Source: Paludibacteraceae bacterium
GTDB taxonomy: Bacteria > Bacteroidota > Bacteroidia > Bacteroidales > Paludibacteraceae
Reading direction: 5' to 3'
Assembly: GCA_016302585.1 (NCBI GenBank)
Contig: JAEDNI010000012.1
Location: 1 to 41,550 of the forward strand
Length of the DNA stretch: 41,550 bases
The position numbers were made by a program, and so were the translations under genes. Below, piece by piece: positions 1 through 7,872 of this stretch. Under the pieces are notes generated by a model, which saw only the letters and a list, made by a program, of their open reading frames with translations, ran no database searches and was not told the origin of the DNA. Numbering within the stretch: the stretch's first letter is position 1; each line of letters starts with the position of its first letter.

Positions 1-964
1 CAAATACAACCGACATATTTATATCGCTCTGCTATCCATTATCACGCTGTGTCTGCTTTGCGATTATATCCCTGCGCTCCGTTTCCTTTCGACGTGGGTC
101 ACTCCACCCGTGGTGCTGTTTATTGGCTTAGTCTTTGCCCTGCTTTGCGGACAAGCCTACCCCACATTCAATAAGAACATATCCAAGAAACTCCTCCAAT
201 ACTCCGTCATCGGTTTGGGCTTTGGAATGAACCTTCAAGCCTCACTCGCATCCGGTAAGGAAGGCATGTTATTTACGATTATATCAGTCATAGGCACCTT
301 GCTTATAGGTATGTTTATTGGCTGCAAAGTATTGAAACTCAACCGCAACACATCCTACCTTATTAGTTCGGGCACAGCCATCTGCGGCGGTAGTGCCATC
401 GCTGCGGTAGGACCAATTATCAAGGCCAAGGACACCGATATGTCCATGGCATTAGCTACAGTGTTTATCCTCAATGCTATAGGTCTTTTCCTTTTTCCCG
501 CTTTGGGTCATTGGTTGGGACTAAGCCAACAAGAGTTCGGCACCTGGGCGGCTATTGCTATCCATGATACGAGTTCGGTAGTGGGAGCAGGAGCGGCTTA
601 TGGCGAAGAAGCCCTGCAAGTGGCTACCACCATCAAGCTCACTCGTGCCTTGTGGATCATCCCATTAGCATTGGTTACCTCGGTCATTTTCCGCAGCGAC
701 GGCAAGAAGATTACTATCCCATGGTTTATCTTGTTCTTTATCGTCGCTATGCTCATCAACACCTACCTTCTCGCAGACTATCCCGAAGTAGGTAAGTTCA
801 TTGCAGATATTGCACGCAAAGGACTCATTATCACCATGTTCTTTATCGGCGCCTCCCTATCCGTAGATGTCATCAAATCCGTAGGTATCCGCCCCTTGCT
901 GCAAGGTATCCTGCTATGGATCATCATCAGCGCCGCCAGTCTTGCATATATCCTACTCAAGTAA
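1..964 (+). CDS. YeiH/UPF0324-family putative sulfate exporter (5' truncated by window)
   Basis: Integral membrane protein of the YeiH (UPF0324) family, often annotated as a putative sulfate exporter; the substrate is not firmly established. The reading frame is open from base 2 without a stop, so the true start lies upstream and the GTG/ATG codons near 110 are internal. About 320 residues are visible, with many hydrophobic helices. Family signatures are present: GTAICGGSAIAA in the middle, IHDTSSVVGAG in the next loop, and a conserved TRALWIIPLAL helix. The stop at 962-964 is followed after 23 bases by a co-directional rhodanese lipoprotein, so the two may share a transcript. Family assignment is confident; transported ion is inference from family annotation. 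Confidence 0.88.
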   Translation, partial: KYNRHIYIALLSIITLCLLCDYIPALRFLSTWVTPPVVLFIGLVFALLCGQAYPTFNKNISKKLLQYSVIGLGFGMNLQASLASGKEGMLFTIISVIGTLLIGMFIGCKVLKLNRNTSYLISSGTAICGGSAIAAVGPIIKAKDTDMSMALATVFILNAIGLFLFPALGHWLGLSQQEFGTWAAIAIHDTSSVVGAGAAYGEEALQVATTIKLTRALWIIPLALVTSVIFRSDGKKITIPWFILFFIVAMLINTYLLADYPEVGKFIADIARKGLIITMFFIGASLSVDVIKSVGIRPLLQGILLWIIISAASLAYILLK

Positions 965-987
965 AAACGCATAACTGCCATAACATC

Positions 988-1353
988 ATGAAACACTTTT
1001 CTATCCTACTTTGCCTAATGAGTTTTGTGGGCTGCAAGGCAGCTGACTTCCGCTCGGTGGATGCAGAGACTTTTGCGCAGGTCATTGAAGATACCACCGT
1101 CGTTCGCTTGGATGTCAGAACAGCCAACGAATATACGCAAGGACATATCCCTAACGCGCTACTCATTGATGTAACGCAAGCCGACTTTATGCAGAAAGCA
1201 GAGCAACTGCTTCCAAAAGACAAAACCATTGCGCTCTACTGCCGTTCAGGCAGGAGAAGCAAAAAGGCCGCCATGCAACTCGCCCAACACGGCTACCAAG
1301 TCGTAGAACTCAACACGGGCTTCAACTCCTGGAAAGGCGAAGTAGAACAATAA
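988..1353 (+). CDS. Rhodanese-like domain lipoprotein
   Basis: Small (121 aa) exported sulfurtransferase-type protein. The start at 988 gives a lipoprotein signal (hydrophobic stretch ending in FVGC), so the mature protein should be lipid-anchored in the envelope; a longer frame from 916 would overlap the YeiH gene and bury the signal, so I reject it. The rest is one rhodanese domain: LDVRTANEY near the start, GHIPNALLID, and the active-site loop CRSGRRS with the catalytic cysteine that carries persulfide in this family. It follows the YeiH-type exporter by 23 bp; a link to sulfur oxyanion handling is tempting but is inference only. Physiological sulfur donor and acceptor are unknown. Confidence 0.85.
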   Translation: MKHFSILLCLMSFVGCKAADFRSVDAETFAQVIEDTTVVRLDVRTANEYTQGHIPNALLIDVTQADFMQKAEQLLPKDKTIALYCRSGRRSKKAAMQLAQHGYQVVELNTGFNSWKGEVEQ

Positions 1354-1392
1354 TAAGCAACAAAAAAGTTGCACGTGTCTGGCTAAATCGAT

Positions 1393-1896
1393 ATGAAAAA
1401 AGCGGTTATTTTATTTTTAGCAATCGGGTGTTTGTTGAGTTGCAACAAACCCTCGCGATTGGAGGCTTATCGCGCGCAGAAGCACGAGAAAGACTCCATT
1501 GGTTTGTTCGATCAGGAACGTACCTTAAGCTACTATCAGAAGCAGTTAGACGCCCTGTTACCCGTGTCGGATAGTCTGATTGCGCTCTTTAGTTATGAGA
1601 AAAACGAGAAATATCAGGACCACGGGTACTACGTCATCCGGAACAACCGGCTCAAGAACCCGAATTATGACCTGAGAGTCATGGTGCGCGATGACGGACA
1701 GGATCTGATCGTGTATAAAGAAGGCAAACGACTGAGCGACCAACAGTTGGCAGACTTGCGCATCAAAGGAAATGAAGCATTAGAACGGGCAGACCATTTA
1801 CAGATTGTCATCTCCGATGTGAACGAATTGGAAAAACGTATTCGTAAAACGAACTTGGAAGTGCAAAAATACCTAAAACGCCTGCAGAAAAATTAA
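1393..1896 (+). CDS. Hypothetical lipoprotein with C-terminal coiled-coil
   Basis: I do not recognise a named family. The 167-aa product starts with a lipoprotein signal peptide (MKKAVILFLAIGCLLSC), so residue C17 would be lipidated. The mature part is charged; residues about 30-60 and 120-167 are rich in heptad-like Leu/Lys/Glu patterns suggesting helical coiled coil, and a short beta-like segment (YDLRVMVRDDGQDLIVYKEGK) lies between. It follows the rhodanese gene by 39 bp; a weak 5-bp hairpin (GCAAC/GTTGC, about 1358-1373) lies in that gap. Its own downstream neighbour has a separate promoter, so it is probably the last gene of the YeiH unit. Confidence 0.7.
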   Translation: MKKAVILFLAIGCLLSCNKPSRLEAYRAQKHEKDSIGLFDQERTLSYYQKQLDALLPVSDSLIALFSYEKNEKYQDHGYYVIRNNRLKNPNYDLRVMVRDDGQDLIVYKEGKRLSDQQLADLRIKGNEALERADHLQIVISDVNELEKRIRKTNLEVQKYLKRLQKN

Positions 1897-1920
1897 AAAA
1901 TCAAAATTACGATTTAAAAA

Positions 1921-1952
1921 TTTGCATATATGCAATTTTTTCCGTACCTTTG
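1921..1952 (+). promoter_or_regulatory. Bacteroidota promoter upstream of the SRPBCC gene
   Basis: TTTG at 1921-1924 and TACCTTTG at 1945-1952 are separated by exactly 20 nt. This matches the known -33/-7 consensus of the Bacteroidota primary sigma factor. The -33 element extends into the palindrome TTTGCATATATGCAA, a form shared by other promoters in the window. Transcription would start near 1957, about 20 nt before the ATG at 1977. Confidence 0.8.
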
Positions 1953-1976
1953 CGCGCTAATTAATTCATACGCATC

Positions 1977-2408
1977 ATGAGTGAAACGAAATACGAGAGT
2001 AAGATTACTTCTGCGCCTTGTTCCGCGCAACAGATTTATCGGGTAATGAGCAACCTGCAGAATCTGGAGCGGGTGCGCGATATGATTCCTAAAGATAAGA
2101 TTCAGGAAATGGAGATTGAGCCGGACCGCGTTCGCATTAAAGTGGACGGTTTGGCCCAGAAAATCACGATTGCTATCGTCGACCGGATTGAGAACGACAC
2201 GGTGAAGTTCGGAGCGGAAGGTATTCCGATGGATGCCAATTTCTGGATTCAACTCAAAGAGTTGGCGCCCAATGATACGCGTATCAAACTGACCGTAAAG
2301 GCCGATATCCCGATGATGTTTAAGATGATGATCGGTAAGAAGTTGCAAGACGGGCTGGACCAAGCAGCGGATATGTTGGCGCAGTTCCCCTATAGCCAGT
2401 GGCAATAA
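1977..2408 (+). CDS. SRPBCC (START/polyketide-cyclase-like) domain protein
   Basis: Cytoplasmic 143-aa protein with the fold signature of the SRPBCC superfamily: N-terminal strand (KYESKITSAPCSAQQIYRVM), a helix with the typical LQNLERVRDMIP, several antiparallel strands, and a long C-terminal helix (KMMIGKKLQDGLDQAADMLAQFP). No signal peptide or membrane segment. Homologues of this type are common in Bacteroidales without an assigned function; the fold generally binds hydrophobic ligands. It has its own promoter at 1921-1952 and is first in a long co-directional run (psd, deoC and others), separated from psd by a heptamer repeat array. Function is not assignable beyond the fold. Confidence 0.7.
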   Translation: MSETKYESKITSAPCSAQQIYRVMSNLQNLERVRDMIPKDKIQEMEIEPDRVRIKVDGLAQKITIAIVDRIENDTVKFGAEGIPMDANFWIQLKELAPNDTRIKLTVKADIPMMFKMMIGKKLQDGLDQAADMLAQFPYSQWQ

Positions 2409-2413
2409 CTCGC

Positions 2414-2448
2414 TGAACACTGAATACTGAATACTGAATACTGAATAC
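2414..2448. repeat. Heptamer array (tgaatac x5) between SRPBCC gene and psd
   Basis: Five 7-bp units: one variant (tgaacac) and four perfect tgaatac copies. They fill nearly all of the 45-bp spacer before the psd ATG at 2454. Part of the dispersed heptamer family described in the findings. Confidence 0.92.
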
Positions 2449-2453
2449 TTCAT

Positions 2454-3236
2454 ATGAAAAGACCAAGAATACACAGAGAAGGGCGCGGCTTGATTGTCAG
2501 CACGGTGCTGCTGCTCTTTATGATTAATGTGCCTATGTACATTTATTTCCCGCATTGGGCGTTCGCTGTCACATTGGCGCTGACTGCCTTGTTGCTGGTG
2601 TTCGTTACCTATTTCTTCCGCAACCCCGTTCGCGTGCTCGAGATCGATGATCCGAATTTCCTTATCGCTCCTGCGGACGGACGTGTGGTAGTAGTAGAAC
2701 CAACCGAGGAGAACGAGTATTTCCATGAGAAGAAACTCCAAGTCTCCATTTTCATGTCCCCGTTTAATGTGCATGCCAACTGGTATCCGATTGAGGGAAC
2801 GGTTTTGGTAAGCGAGCATCAGAAAGGACATCATAAAGGAGCATGGTTGCCGAAGTCGAGTACGGAGAATGAACGTTCGCTCGTAGTGATTGAGACACCG
2901 TCCAAAGTGCAGATCGCGGTTCGGCAGATTGCCGGTGCTATGGCACGGCGTATTGTCACCTATGCCAAACCCGGACATGTTGCGCACCGTAACACCCACC
3001 TCGGCTTCATCAAACTCGGGTCGCGTGTCGATATGTACTTACCTCTCGACACGGAGATGTTCGTTCAAGTAGGTGAGCACGTCAAGGGCAATGAGACCAT
3101 CCTCGGACGTTTGGCCGATGTAAAGGCACCGAAACCCGCAAAAGCGCAGAAGGAGAAAGCTCCGAAACCCGCCAAGGCCGCCAAGGAGAAAGCTCCGAAG
3201 ACAAAAAAAACAAAGAAAAGAAAGTTTAACCCTTAA
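2454..3236 (+). CDS. psd: Phosphatidylserine decarboxylase proenzyme with Lys/Ala/Pro-rich tail
   Basis: Decarboxylates phosphatidylserine to phosphatidylethanolamine at the inner membrane. The N-terminus has two hydrophobic segments (about residues 13-33 and 36-52), followed by FFRNPVR and APADGRVV, which are family motifs. FMSPFNVHANWYP and GAMARRIVTY follow. The self-cleavage site is LGS, with Ser190 expected to become the pyruvoyl group of the small chain. The catalytic part matches the short (about 220-230 aa) PSD type; residues about 224-260 form an extra tail of repeated Lys-Ala-Pro units (KAPKPAKAQKEK and relatives), probably disordered and basic. The usual partner pssA is not adjacent; deoC follows after 12 bp. 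Confidence 0.92.
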   Translation: MKRPRIHREGRGLIVSTVLLLFMINVPMYIYFPHWAFAVTLALTALLLVFVTYFFRNPVRVLEIDDPNFLIAPADGRVVVVEPTEENEYFHEKKLQVSIFMSPFNVHANWYPIEGTVLVSEHQKGHHKGAWLPKSSTENERSLVVIETPSKVQIAVRQIAGAMARRIVTYAKPGHVAHRNTHLGFIKLGSRVDMYLPLDTEMFVQVGEHVKGNETILGRLADVKAPKPAKAQKEKAPKPAKAAKEKAPKTKKTKKRKFNP

Positions 3237-3248
3237 AATACCAACTGT

Positions 3249-4127
3249 ATGAATTTTGAAGAATTATTCGCGCAGTACCCCTGCCCGTTTACCGATGAGC
3301 AAGTGAAAGCTCAAGTAGCTGACATCGAAGCAAAGCATTTTGCGGAGAATAATAACGTCGAGGTGTGGAAAGAATGTCTTCACCAAATCGACTATACCAC
3401 CCTCAGCGCCGACGATACGATCGCCAAAGTAGAGAAGATGGCGAACGCTGTCAATACCTTCGAGGAGAAATTCCCGGGTATACCCAACGTAGCTGCTATC
3501 TGCGTTTATCCCGCTATGGCGGAATACGTTCGCAAAGCGCTCAAAGATCCGAAGTTCAACATCGCTTGTGTCAGCGGCGGCTTCCCTGCTTCGCAGACCT
3601 TCCTGGAGGTCAAGGTCGCAGAGACCGCTATGGCTCTCAAAGCCGGAGCTACTGAGATCGACATCGTGCTTTCCGTAGGTAAGTTCCTGGAGGGCAACTA
3701 TCAGGAGTGCTTCGACGAAATAAGCGAACTCAAAGCCGTTTGCGGAGACAAGCACCTCAAAGTCATTCTCGAGACCGGAATGCTCAACACGGCGGAGAAT
3801 ATCTGGAAAGCTTCGATCCTCTCCATGGCTGCCGGTTGCGACTTCATCAAGACCTCTACCGGTAAGATCGCTGTCAACGCTACGCCGGAAGCTACGTTCG
3901 TGATGTGCCACGCAATCAAGGCTTGGAAAGAGAAAACCGGTATCAAGATGGGTTACAAACCTGCCGGAGGTGTTTCCACTACCGACGAGGCAGTTCAGCA
4001 CTTCACGCTCGTGAAAGAGATCCTCGGCGAAGAGTGGCTCAACAACGAGTGGTTCCGCTTCGGCGCTTCCCGCCTCGCGAACAACCTCCTTTCCTCGATC
4101 GTAGGTAAAGAAACCAAACATTTCTAA
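3249..4127 (+). CDS. deoC: Deoxyribose-phosphate aldolase
   Basis: Class I aldolase that splits 2-deoxyribose 5-phosphate into glyceraldehyde 3-phosphate and acetaldehyde in deoxynucleoside catabolism. The 292-aa protein carries the DeoC landmarks: VAAICVYP near residue 80, IDIVLSVG, LKVILETG, and the Schiff-base lysine in DFIKTSTGK, followed by GYKPAGGV, which holds the second active-site lysine. Length is typical of the longer bacterial DeoC type (E. coli is 259 aa). It starts 12 bp after psd and ends 20 bp before the NfnAB-like gene, so it is likely co-transcribed with them despite no metabolic link to psd. Confidence 0.95.
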   Translation: MNFEELFAQYPCPFTDEQVKAQVADIEAKHFAENNNVEVWKECLHQIDYTTLSADDTIAKVEKMANAVNTFEEKFPGIPNVAAICVYPAMAEYVRKALKDPKFNIACVSGGFPASQTFLEVKVAETAMALKAGATEIDIVLSVGKFLEGNYQECFDEISELKAVCGDKHLKVILETGMLNTAENIWKASILSMAAGCDFIKTSTGKIAVNATPEATFVMCHAIKAWKEKTGIKMGYKPAGGVSTTDEAVQHFTLVKEILGEEWLNNEWFRFGASRLANNLLSSIVGKETKHF

Positions 4128-4147
4128 TGTAATAATCGTTCTTTCGC

Positions 4148-6496
4148 ATGAAAGATAAGAATAGAATTCTTTCTAAAAGATTTTTTTCGGACAATGTAGC
4201 GGAGCTCGTAGTTGAAGCTCCGCTTATTGCCCGTAGCCGTAGAGCCGGCCATTTTGTCATCATCCGTGTTGATGCACAGTCAGAACGTGTTCCGTTGACC
4301 ATTGCCGGCGCGGATGTTGAAAAAGGTACTATCACTCTGGTGGTACAGCGTATCGGTGTTTCCACGCATAAACTGCTGGCGATGGAACCCGGTGAGTGCT
4401 TACATGACATCGTCGGACCGCTCGGTCGCGCAACACGTATCGAGAAATACGGAACGGTCGTTTGTGCCTGCGGTGGTGTAGGCGCTGCGCCGATGCTGCC
4501 GATCGCCGAAGCACTCAAGAAAGCCGGAAACAAAGTCATTACTGTCCTCGCCGCGCGTAACAAAGACCTCATCATTCTGAAAGAGGAACTCGCGCAGTGG
4601 TCCGATGAACTTATCATCATGACTGACGATGGCTCTATGGGCAAACAAGGCGTCGTGACCGTAGGTGTCGAAGAAGTGATCAACCGCGAGCCGGTAAACA
4701 AATGCATCACTATCGGTCCGGCAATCATGATGAAGTTCGTCGCCCTGACAACTGCCAAATACAATATCCCGACGGAAGCATCCCTTAACACCATCATGGT
4801 CGATGGAACCGGAATGTGCGGCGCGTGCCGTGTAACCGTAGGTGGCAAAACCAAGTTCGTCTGCGTTGATGGACCGGAGTTCGATGCGCATGCCGTCAAC
4901 TGGGATGAGATGCTCAGCCGAATGAAGTCATACAAAGCCGAAGAAACCGAGGCTCTTGCGGCCTATCAAGCAGGCAACTACGACTCAAACACGGCAACGA
5001 CACGGCAACAACACGGCAACAACACGGCAACGGTGACTGAGGTTATTGAGGTCTCCCCCTTCGAAGGAAAACCAAAAGACCGCGTAGCGATACCCCGTGT
5101 ACAAATGCCGGAGTTGCGTCCGGAAGTGCGCGTAAAATCGCTCCACGAGGAAGTCAACCAAGGTCTGACCTTCGAACAGGCAATCACCGAATCCCATCGT
5201 TGTCTCAACTGCAAGAATCCGACTTGTGTGCAGGGTTGTCCGGTGAATATCAATATCCCGGGTTTCATCAAGACGCTGGAGAAAGGCGACATCCTCGGTG
5301 CGGCAGCCATCATCAAAGAGAGTTCTTCTCTGCCCGCCGTATGTGGTCGTGTTTGCCCGCAAGAGAAACAATGCGAGAGTCAATGTATTCATCTCAAAAT
5401 GGGTCACCCTGCAGTAGCCATCGGCTACCTCGAGCGCTTCTGCGCGGATTACGCAAATGCGCAAACAAACCTCACCCCAACCCTCTCCTCAAGAGAGGGG
5501 GCTTCTCCCTTGAGGGGAGACGGGAGTGGGGTTTCTAAAATAGCCGTCGTAGGTAGTGGTCCTGCCGGTCTGACCTTTGCCGGAGATGCGGCCAAATACG
5601 GCTACGAAGTACATGTCTTCGAAGCACTGCACGAGATCGGCGGTGTACTCAAATATGGTATTCCGGAGTTCCGTCTCCCGAATAGCATTGTGGATACAGA
5701 AATAGATGGCCTTCGTGCGTTAGGCGTGCAGTTCCATACAGATACGATTATCGGAAAGACCATCTCTGTCAAGGAACTCGAGGAGCAGGGATTCAAGGGT
5801 ATCTTCGTCGGTTCAGGAGCCGGTCTTCCGCGCTTTATGAATATCCCGGGTGAGAACCTCAACGGTGTGCTCTCCTGCAACGAATATCTCACCCGTGTCA
5901 ACCTCATGGACGCTTCGAACCCTGCAACCGATACTCCGTTGCTCTATGGCAAGAACGTAGCCGTTATCGGTGGTGGTAACACCGCGATGGATGCCGTGCG
6001 TACCGCCAAACGTCTCGGCGCAGAGCGTGCGATGATCGTTTATCGTCGTTCGGAAGAAGAGATGCCGGCGCGTGTGGAAGAAGTACACCACGCTAAACAG
6101 GAAGGAATAGAATTCCTCACACTTCATAATCCGATTGAGTATCATGCGGACGAGAACGGTCGAGTGAACGAGGCCGTGCTTCAGGTGATGGAGCTTGGTG
6201 AGCCCGATGAATCGGGTCGTCGCAGCCCGATGCCGGTAGAAGGCAAGACTATCACCATTCCGGTGGACCTCGTCATCGTAGCAGTAGGTGTTTCACCTAA
6301 CCCGCTTATCCCGTCGTCCGTCGAAGGACTCGAGATCAGTAAGAAAGGAACGATCGTCGTGAACGAAGGTATGCAATCCGCCATCCCGACCCTCTTCGCC
6401 GGAGGAGATATAGTCCGCGGTGGCGCTACCGTCATCCTCGCGATGTCGGATGGTCGCAAAGCCGCCAAAGCAATGCACGAGTATCTGAGTAAATGA
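4148..6496 (+). CDS. Fused DHODB-like FAD/[2Fe-2S] subunit and GltD-like oxidoreductase (NfnAB-type)
   Basis: 782-aa fusion of two flavoproteins. Residues 1-275 resemble PyrK/NfnA/SudB: an FAD-binding barrel (ERVPLTIAG), an NAD-binding part (CACGGVGAAPMLPIAEAL) and a [2Fe-2S] site with cysteines in MCGACRV near 224. Residues about 330-782 resemble GltD/NfnB/SudA: cysteine clusters CLNCKNPTCVQGCP and CGRVCPQEKQCESQC, a GSGPAG FAD motif near 467 and a GGGNTAMDA NADPH motif near 607. The order matches NADH-dependent ferredoxin:NADP+ oxidoreductase, so NAD(H)/NADP(H)/ferredoxin exchange is likely; databases also call such fusions 'DHOD B/glutamate synthase'. Two linkers are expanded in frame: an 11-bp tandem repeat (4990-5033) and a REP-like palindrome (5467-5534). 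The stop overlaps dacB by 4 bp. Confidence 0.88.
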   Translation: MKDKNRILSKRFFSDNVAELVVEAPLIARSRRAGHFVIIRVDAQSERVPLTIAGADVEKGTITLVVQRIGVSTHKLLAMEPGECLHDIVGPLGRATRIEKYGTVVCACGGVGAAPMLPIAEALKKAGNKVITVLAARNKDLIILKEELAQWSDELIIMTDDGSMGKQGVVTVGVEEVINREPVNKCITIGPAIMMKFVALTTAKYNIPTEASLNTIMVDGTGMCGACRVTVGGKTKFVCVDGPEFDAHAVNWDEMLSRMKSYKAEETEALAAYQAGNYDSNTATTRQQHGNNTATVTEVIEVSPFEGKPKDRVAIPRVQMPELRPEVRVKSLHEEVNQGLTFEQAITESHRCLNCKNPTCVQGCPVNINIPGFIKTLEKGDILGAAAIIKESSSLPAVCGRVCPQEKQCESQCIHLKMGHPAVAIGYLERFCADYANAQTNLTPTLSSREGASPLRGDGSGVSKIAVVGSGPAGLTFAGDAAKYGYEVHVFEALHEIGGVLKYGIPEFRLPNSIVDTEIDGLRALGVQFHTDTIIGKTISVKELEEQGFKGIFVGSGAGLPRFMNIPGENLNGVLSCNEYLTRVNLMDASNPATDTPLLYGKNVAVIGGGNTAMDAVRTAKRLGAERAMIVYRRSEEEMPARVEEVHHAKQEGIEFLTLHNPIEYHADENGRVNEAVLQVMELGEPDESGRRSPMPVEGKTITIPVDLVIVAVGVSPNPLIPSSVEGLEISKKGTIVVNEGMQSAIPTLFAGGDIVRGGATVILAMSDGRKAAKAMHEYLSK
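4990..5033. repeat. 11-bp tandem repeat inside the NfnAB-like gene
   Basis: Four units close to cacggcaacaa lie head to tail in frame. They encode a Thr/Asn/Gln-rich stretch (NTATTRQQHGNNTATV) in the linker between the DHODB-like and GltD-like halves. 44 bp in four units of 11. Confidence 0.9.
5467..5534. repeat. REP/MITE-like imperfect inverted repeat inserted in frame
   Basis: The left arm (5467-5493) and the right arm (5509-5534) are imperfect reverse complements; both carry a CCTC-accccaaccctctcc-type sequence. Smaller hairpins nest inside. The insert encodes TNLTPTLSSREGASPLRG between the cysteine-rich domain and the FAD motif of the GltD-like half. It is compositionally unlike the surrounding gene. 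Confidence 0.82.
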
Positions 6497-7872
6497 GTAT
6501 CCTTTCGCTCATATTATCCATCAATATCCTGTTGACCCATCCGATCACAGGACAAGCCAACATGTCCGTCTATGTACAGAACCTCAACACAGGCGAAGTG
6601 ATAGATAGTTATCGGGAGGAACATGTAGTGCCACCGGCGTCAGTGATGAAGTTACTGACGACCGGTGCTGCACTCGAGATCATGGGGCCCGGTTTTCGTT
6701 TCCCTACCATTCTCGAATACACCGGCTCCATCCAAAACGGAGTACTGAATGGTGATCTGTATATCCGCGGAGGATGTGACCCTTCATTAGGATGGCAAGG
6801 AAAGAATGGTTTTCTCACGCAATGGGTGAAAGCTGTTCGGGCGGCAGGCATACAACGCATCAACGGCGCTGTCATTGCCGACATGACGATGTTAGACGGT
6901 GAAGCGCAGAATCCGAACTGGCTCTGTGAGGATGCCGGTAACTATTACGCACCGGGGATCTTCGCCCTCAATTACTATGGTAACACGATGAACATCGTGC
7001 TGCAAAGCGGAGTTCCGGGAAGCGTAGCTACGGTAGTAAAGACCGAACCCAAAGTGCCGGATATCCGGTTCATCAACCGCATCCGATGCGATAAGATCAC
7101 CTACGACGGAGCTTTCGTGAGCGGTTTACCGTACAGCAACGAACGCTACCTCACCGGTGCGGTACCTTCTAACTTAGGTACCTTCGGTGTCAAAGGCGAC
7201 CTGCCTAATCCCGGTCTGCTCTTAGCCCGTCATTTCACAACACGACTGCGAGAAGCGGGGATAGAAGTGAAGAAAGAACCGCGGTATGAACCCGACTATT
7301 TCCCCATGCAGTTACCGCGTCAGGAGATATATACGCACTACTCCGAACCCCTTTCGGAACTGCTTAAAGAGACCAACATGAATAGCAACAACCTCTATGC
7401 CGAGGCGCTGTTCCGTTATTTAGGTGCCCGTTATACCTTGCCGGGTACGATTCATAACAGCCAGGATTTGCTCAAAGACTATTGGCGCCGCAGAGGAGTG
7501 ACGATACAAAACGCGATCATCAAAGACGGTTGTGGACTGGCGCCTCAAGATGCCGTTAGCGCTAAGGCCTTCGTGCAACTGCTGACGATCATGTATCGCA
7601 GTTCGAATGCGGATGCATGGATAGCTTCGCTCCCTGTAAGCGGTCAGTCCGGCACGCTCAAGAGCCTCTGTCCCAACACGGCCTTGGAGGGACGTATTCA
7701 CGCCAAGAGCGGAACGATAGCCGGAACGAAGAACTTCGCCGGATATATTGATGCGCCGAATGGAGACACTTGGGTATTCGCTATCCTCATCAACTCCGCA
7801 CCGGGGAAAGCACGAAACATACAAACCGTCATTCAGCAATACCTGCTCGATGTATATAAGCAGCACCAATAG
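6493..7872 (+). CDS. dacB: D-alanyl-D-alanine carboxypeptidase/endopeptidase (PBP4 type)
   Basis: Periplasmic low-molecular-weight penicillin-binding protein that trims or cleaves peptidoglycan cross-links. The 459-aa product starts with a signal peptide (about 20 residues, ending near TGQA). The three active-site motifs are visible: PASVMK (SxxK) near residue 49, MNSNNLYAE (SxN) near 298, and HAKSGT (KTG-type) near 403. The long insert between SxxK and SxN is typical of the class C PBP4/DacB family; E. coli DacB is 477 aa. The ATG overlaps the upstream stop in an ATGA, indicating translational coupling. Its own stop lies 23 bp inside birA. Confidence 0.93.
   Translation: MSILSLILSINILLTHPITGQANMSVYVQNLNTGEVIDSYREEHVVPPASVMKLLTTGAALEIMGPGFRFPTILEYTGSIQNGVLNGDLYIRGGCDPSLGWQGKNGFLTQWVKAVRAAGIQRINGAVIADMTMLDGEAQNPNWLCEDAGNYYAPGIFALNYYGNTMNIVLQSGVPGSVATVVKTEPKVPDIRFINRIRCDKITYDGAFVSGLPYSNERYLTGAVPSNLGTFGVKGDLPNPGLLLARHFTTRLREAGIEVKKEPRYEPDYFPMQLPRQEIYTHYSEPLSELLKETNMNSNNLYAEALFRYLGARYTLPGTIHNSQDLLKDYWRRRGVTIQNAIIKDGCGLAPQDAVSAKAFVQLLTIMYRSSNADAWIASLPVSGQSGTLKSLCPNTALEGRIHAKSGTIAGTKNFAGYIDAPNGDTWVFAILINSAPGKARNIQTVIQQYLLDVYKQHQ

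Noticed and set aside
2414..2448. Tandem repeats as a CRISPR array
   Set aside because: Units are 7 bp and contiguous, with no unique spacers and no cas genes anywhere in the window.
1914..2999. Long minus-strand frame (361 codons) opposite the SRPBCC gene and psd
   Set aside because: It overlaps two well-supported genes on the other strand, shows no family motif, and has no promoter. It is a shadow of their codon use.
3264..4121. Long minus-strand frame opposite deoC
   Set aside because: The plus strand encodes a complete DeoC with the catalytic lysine motifs; the antisense translation is low-complexity and unmatched.
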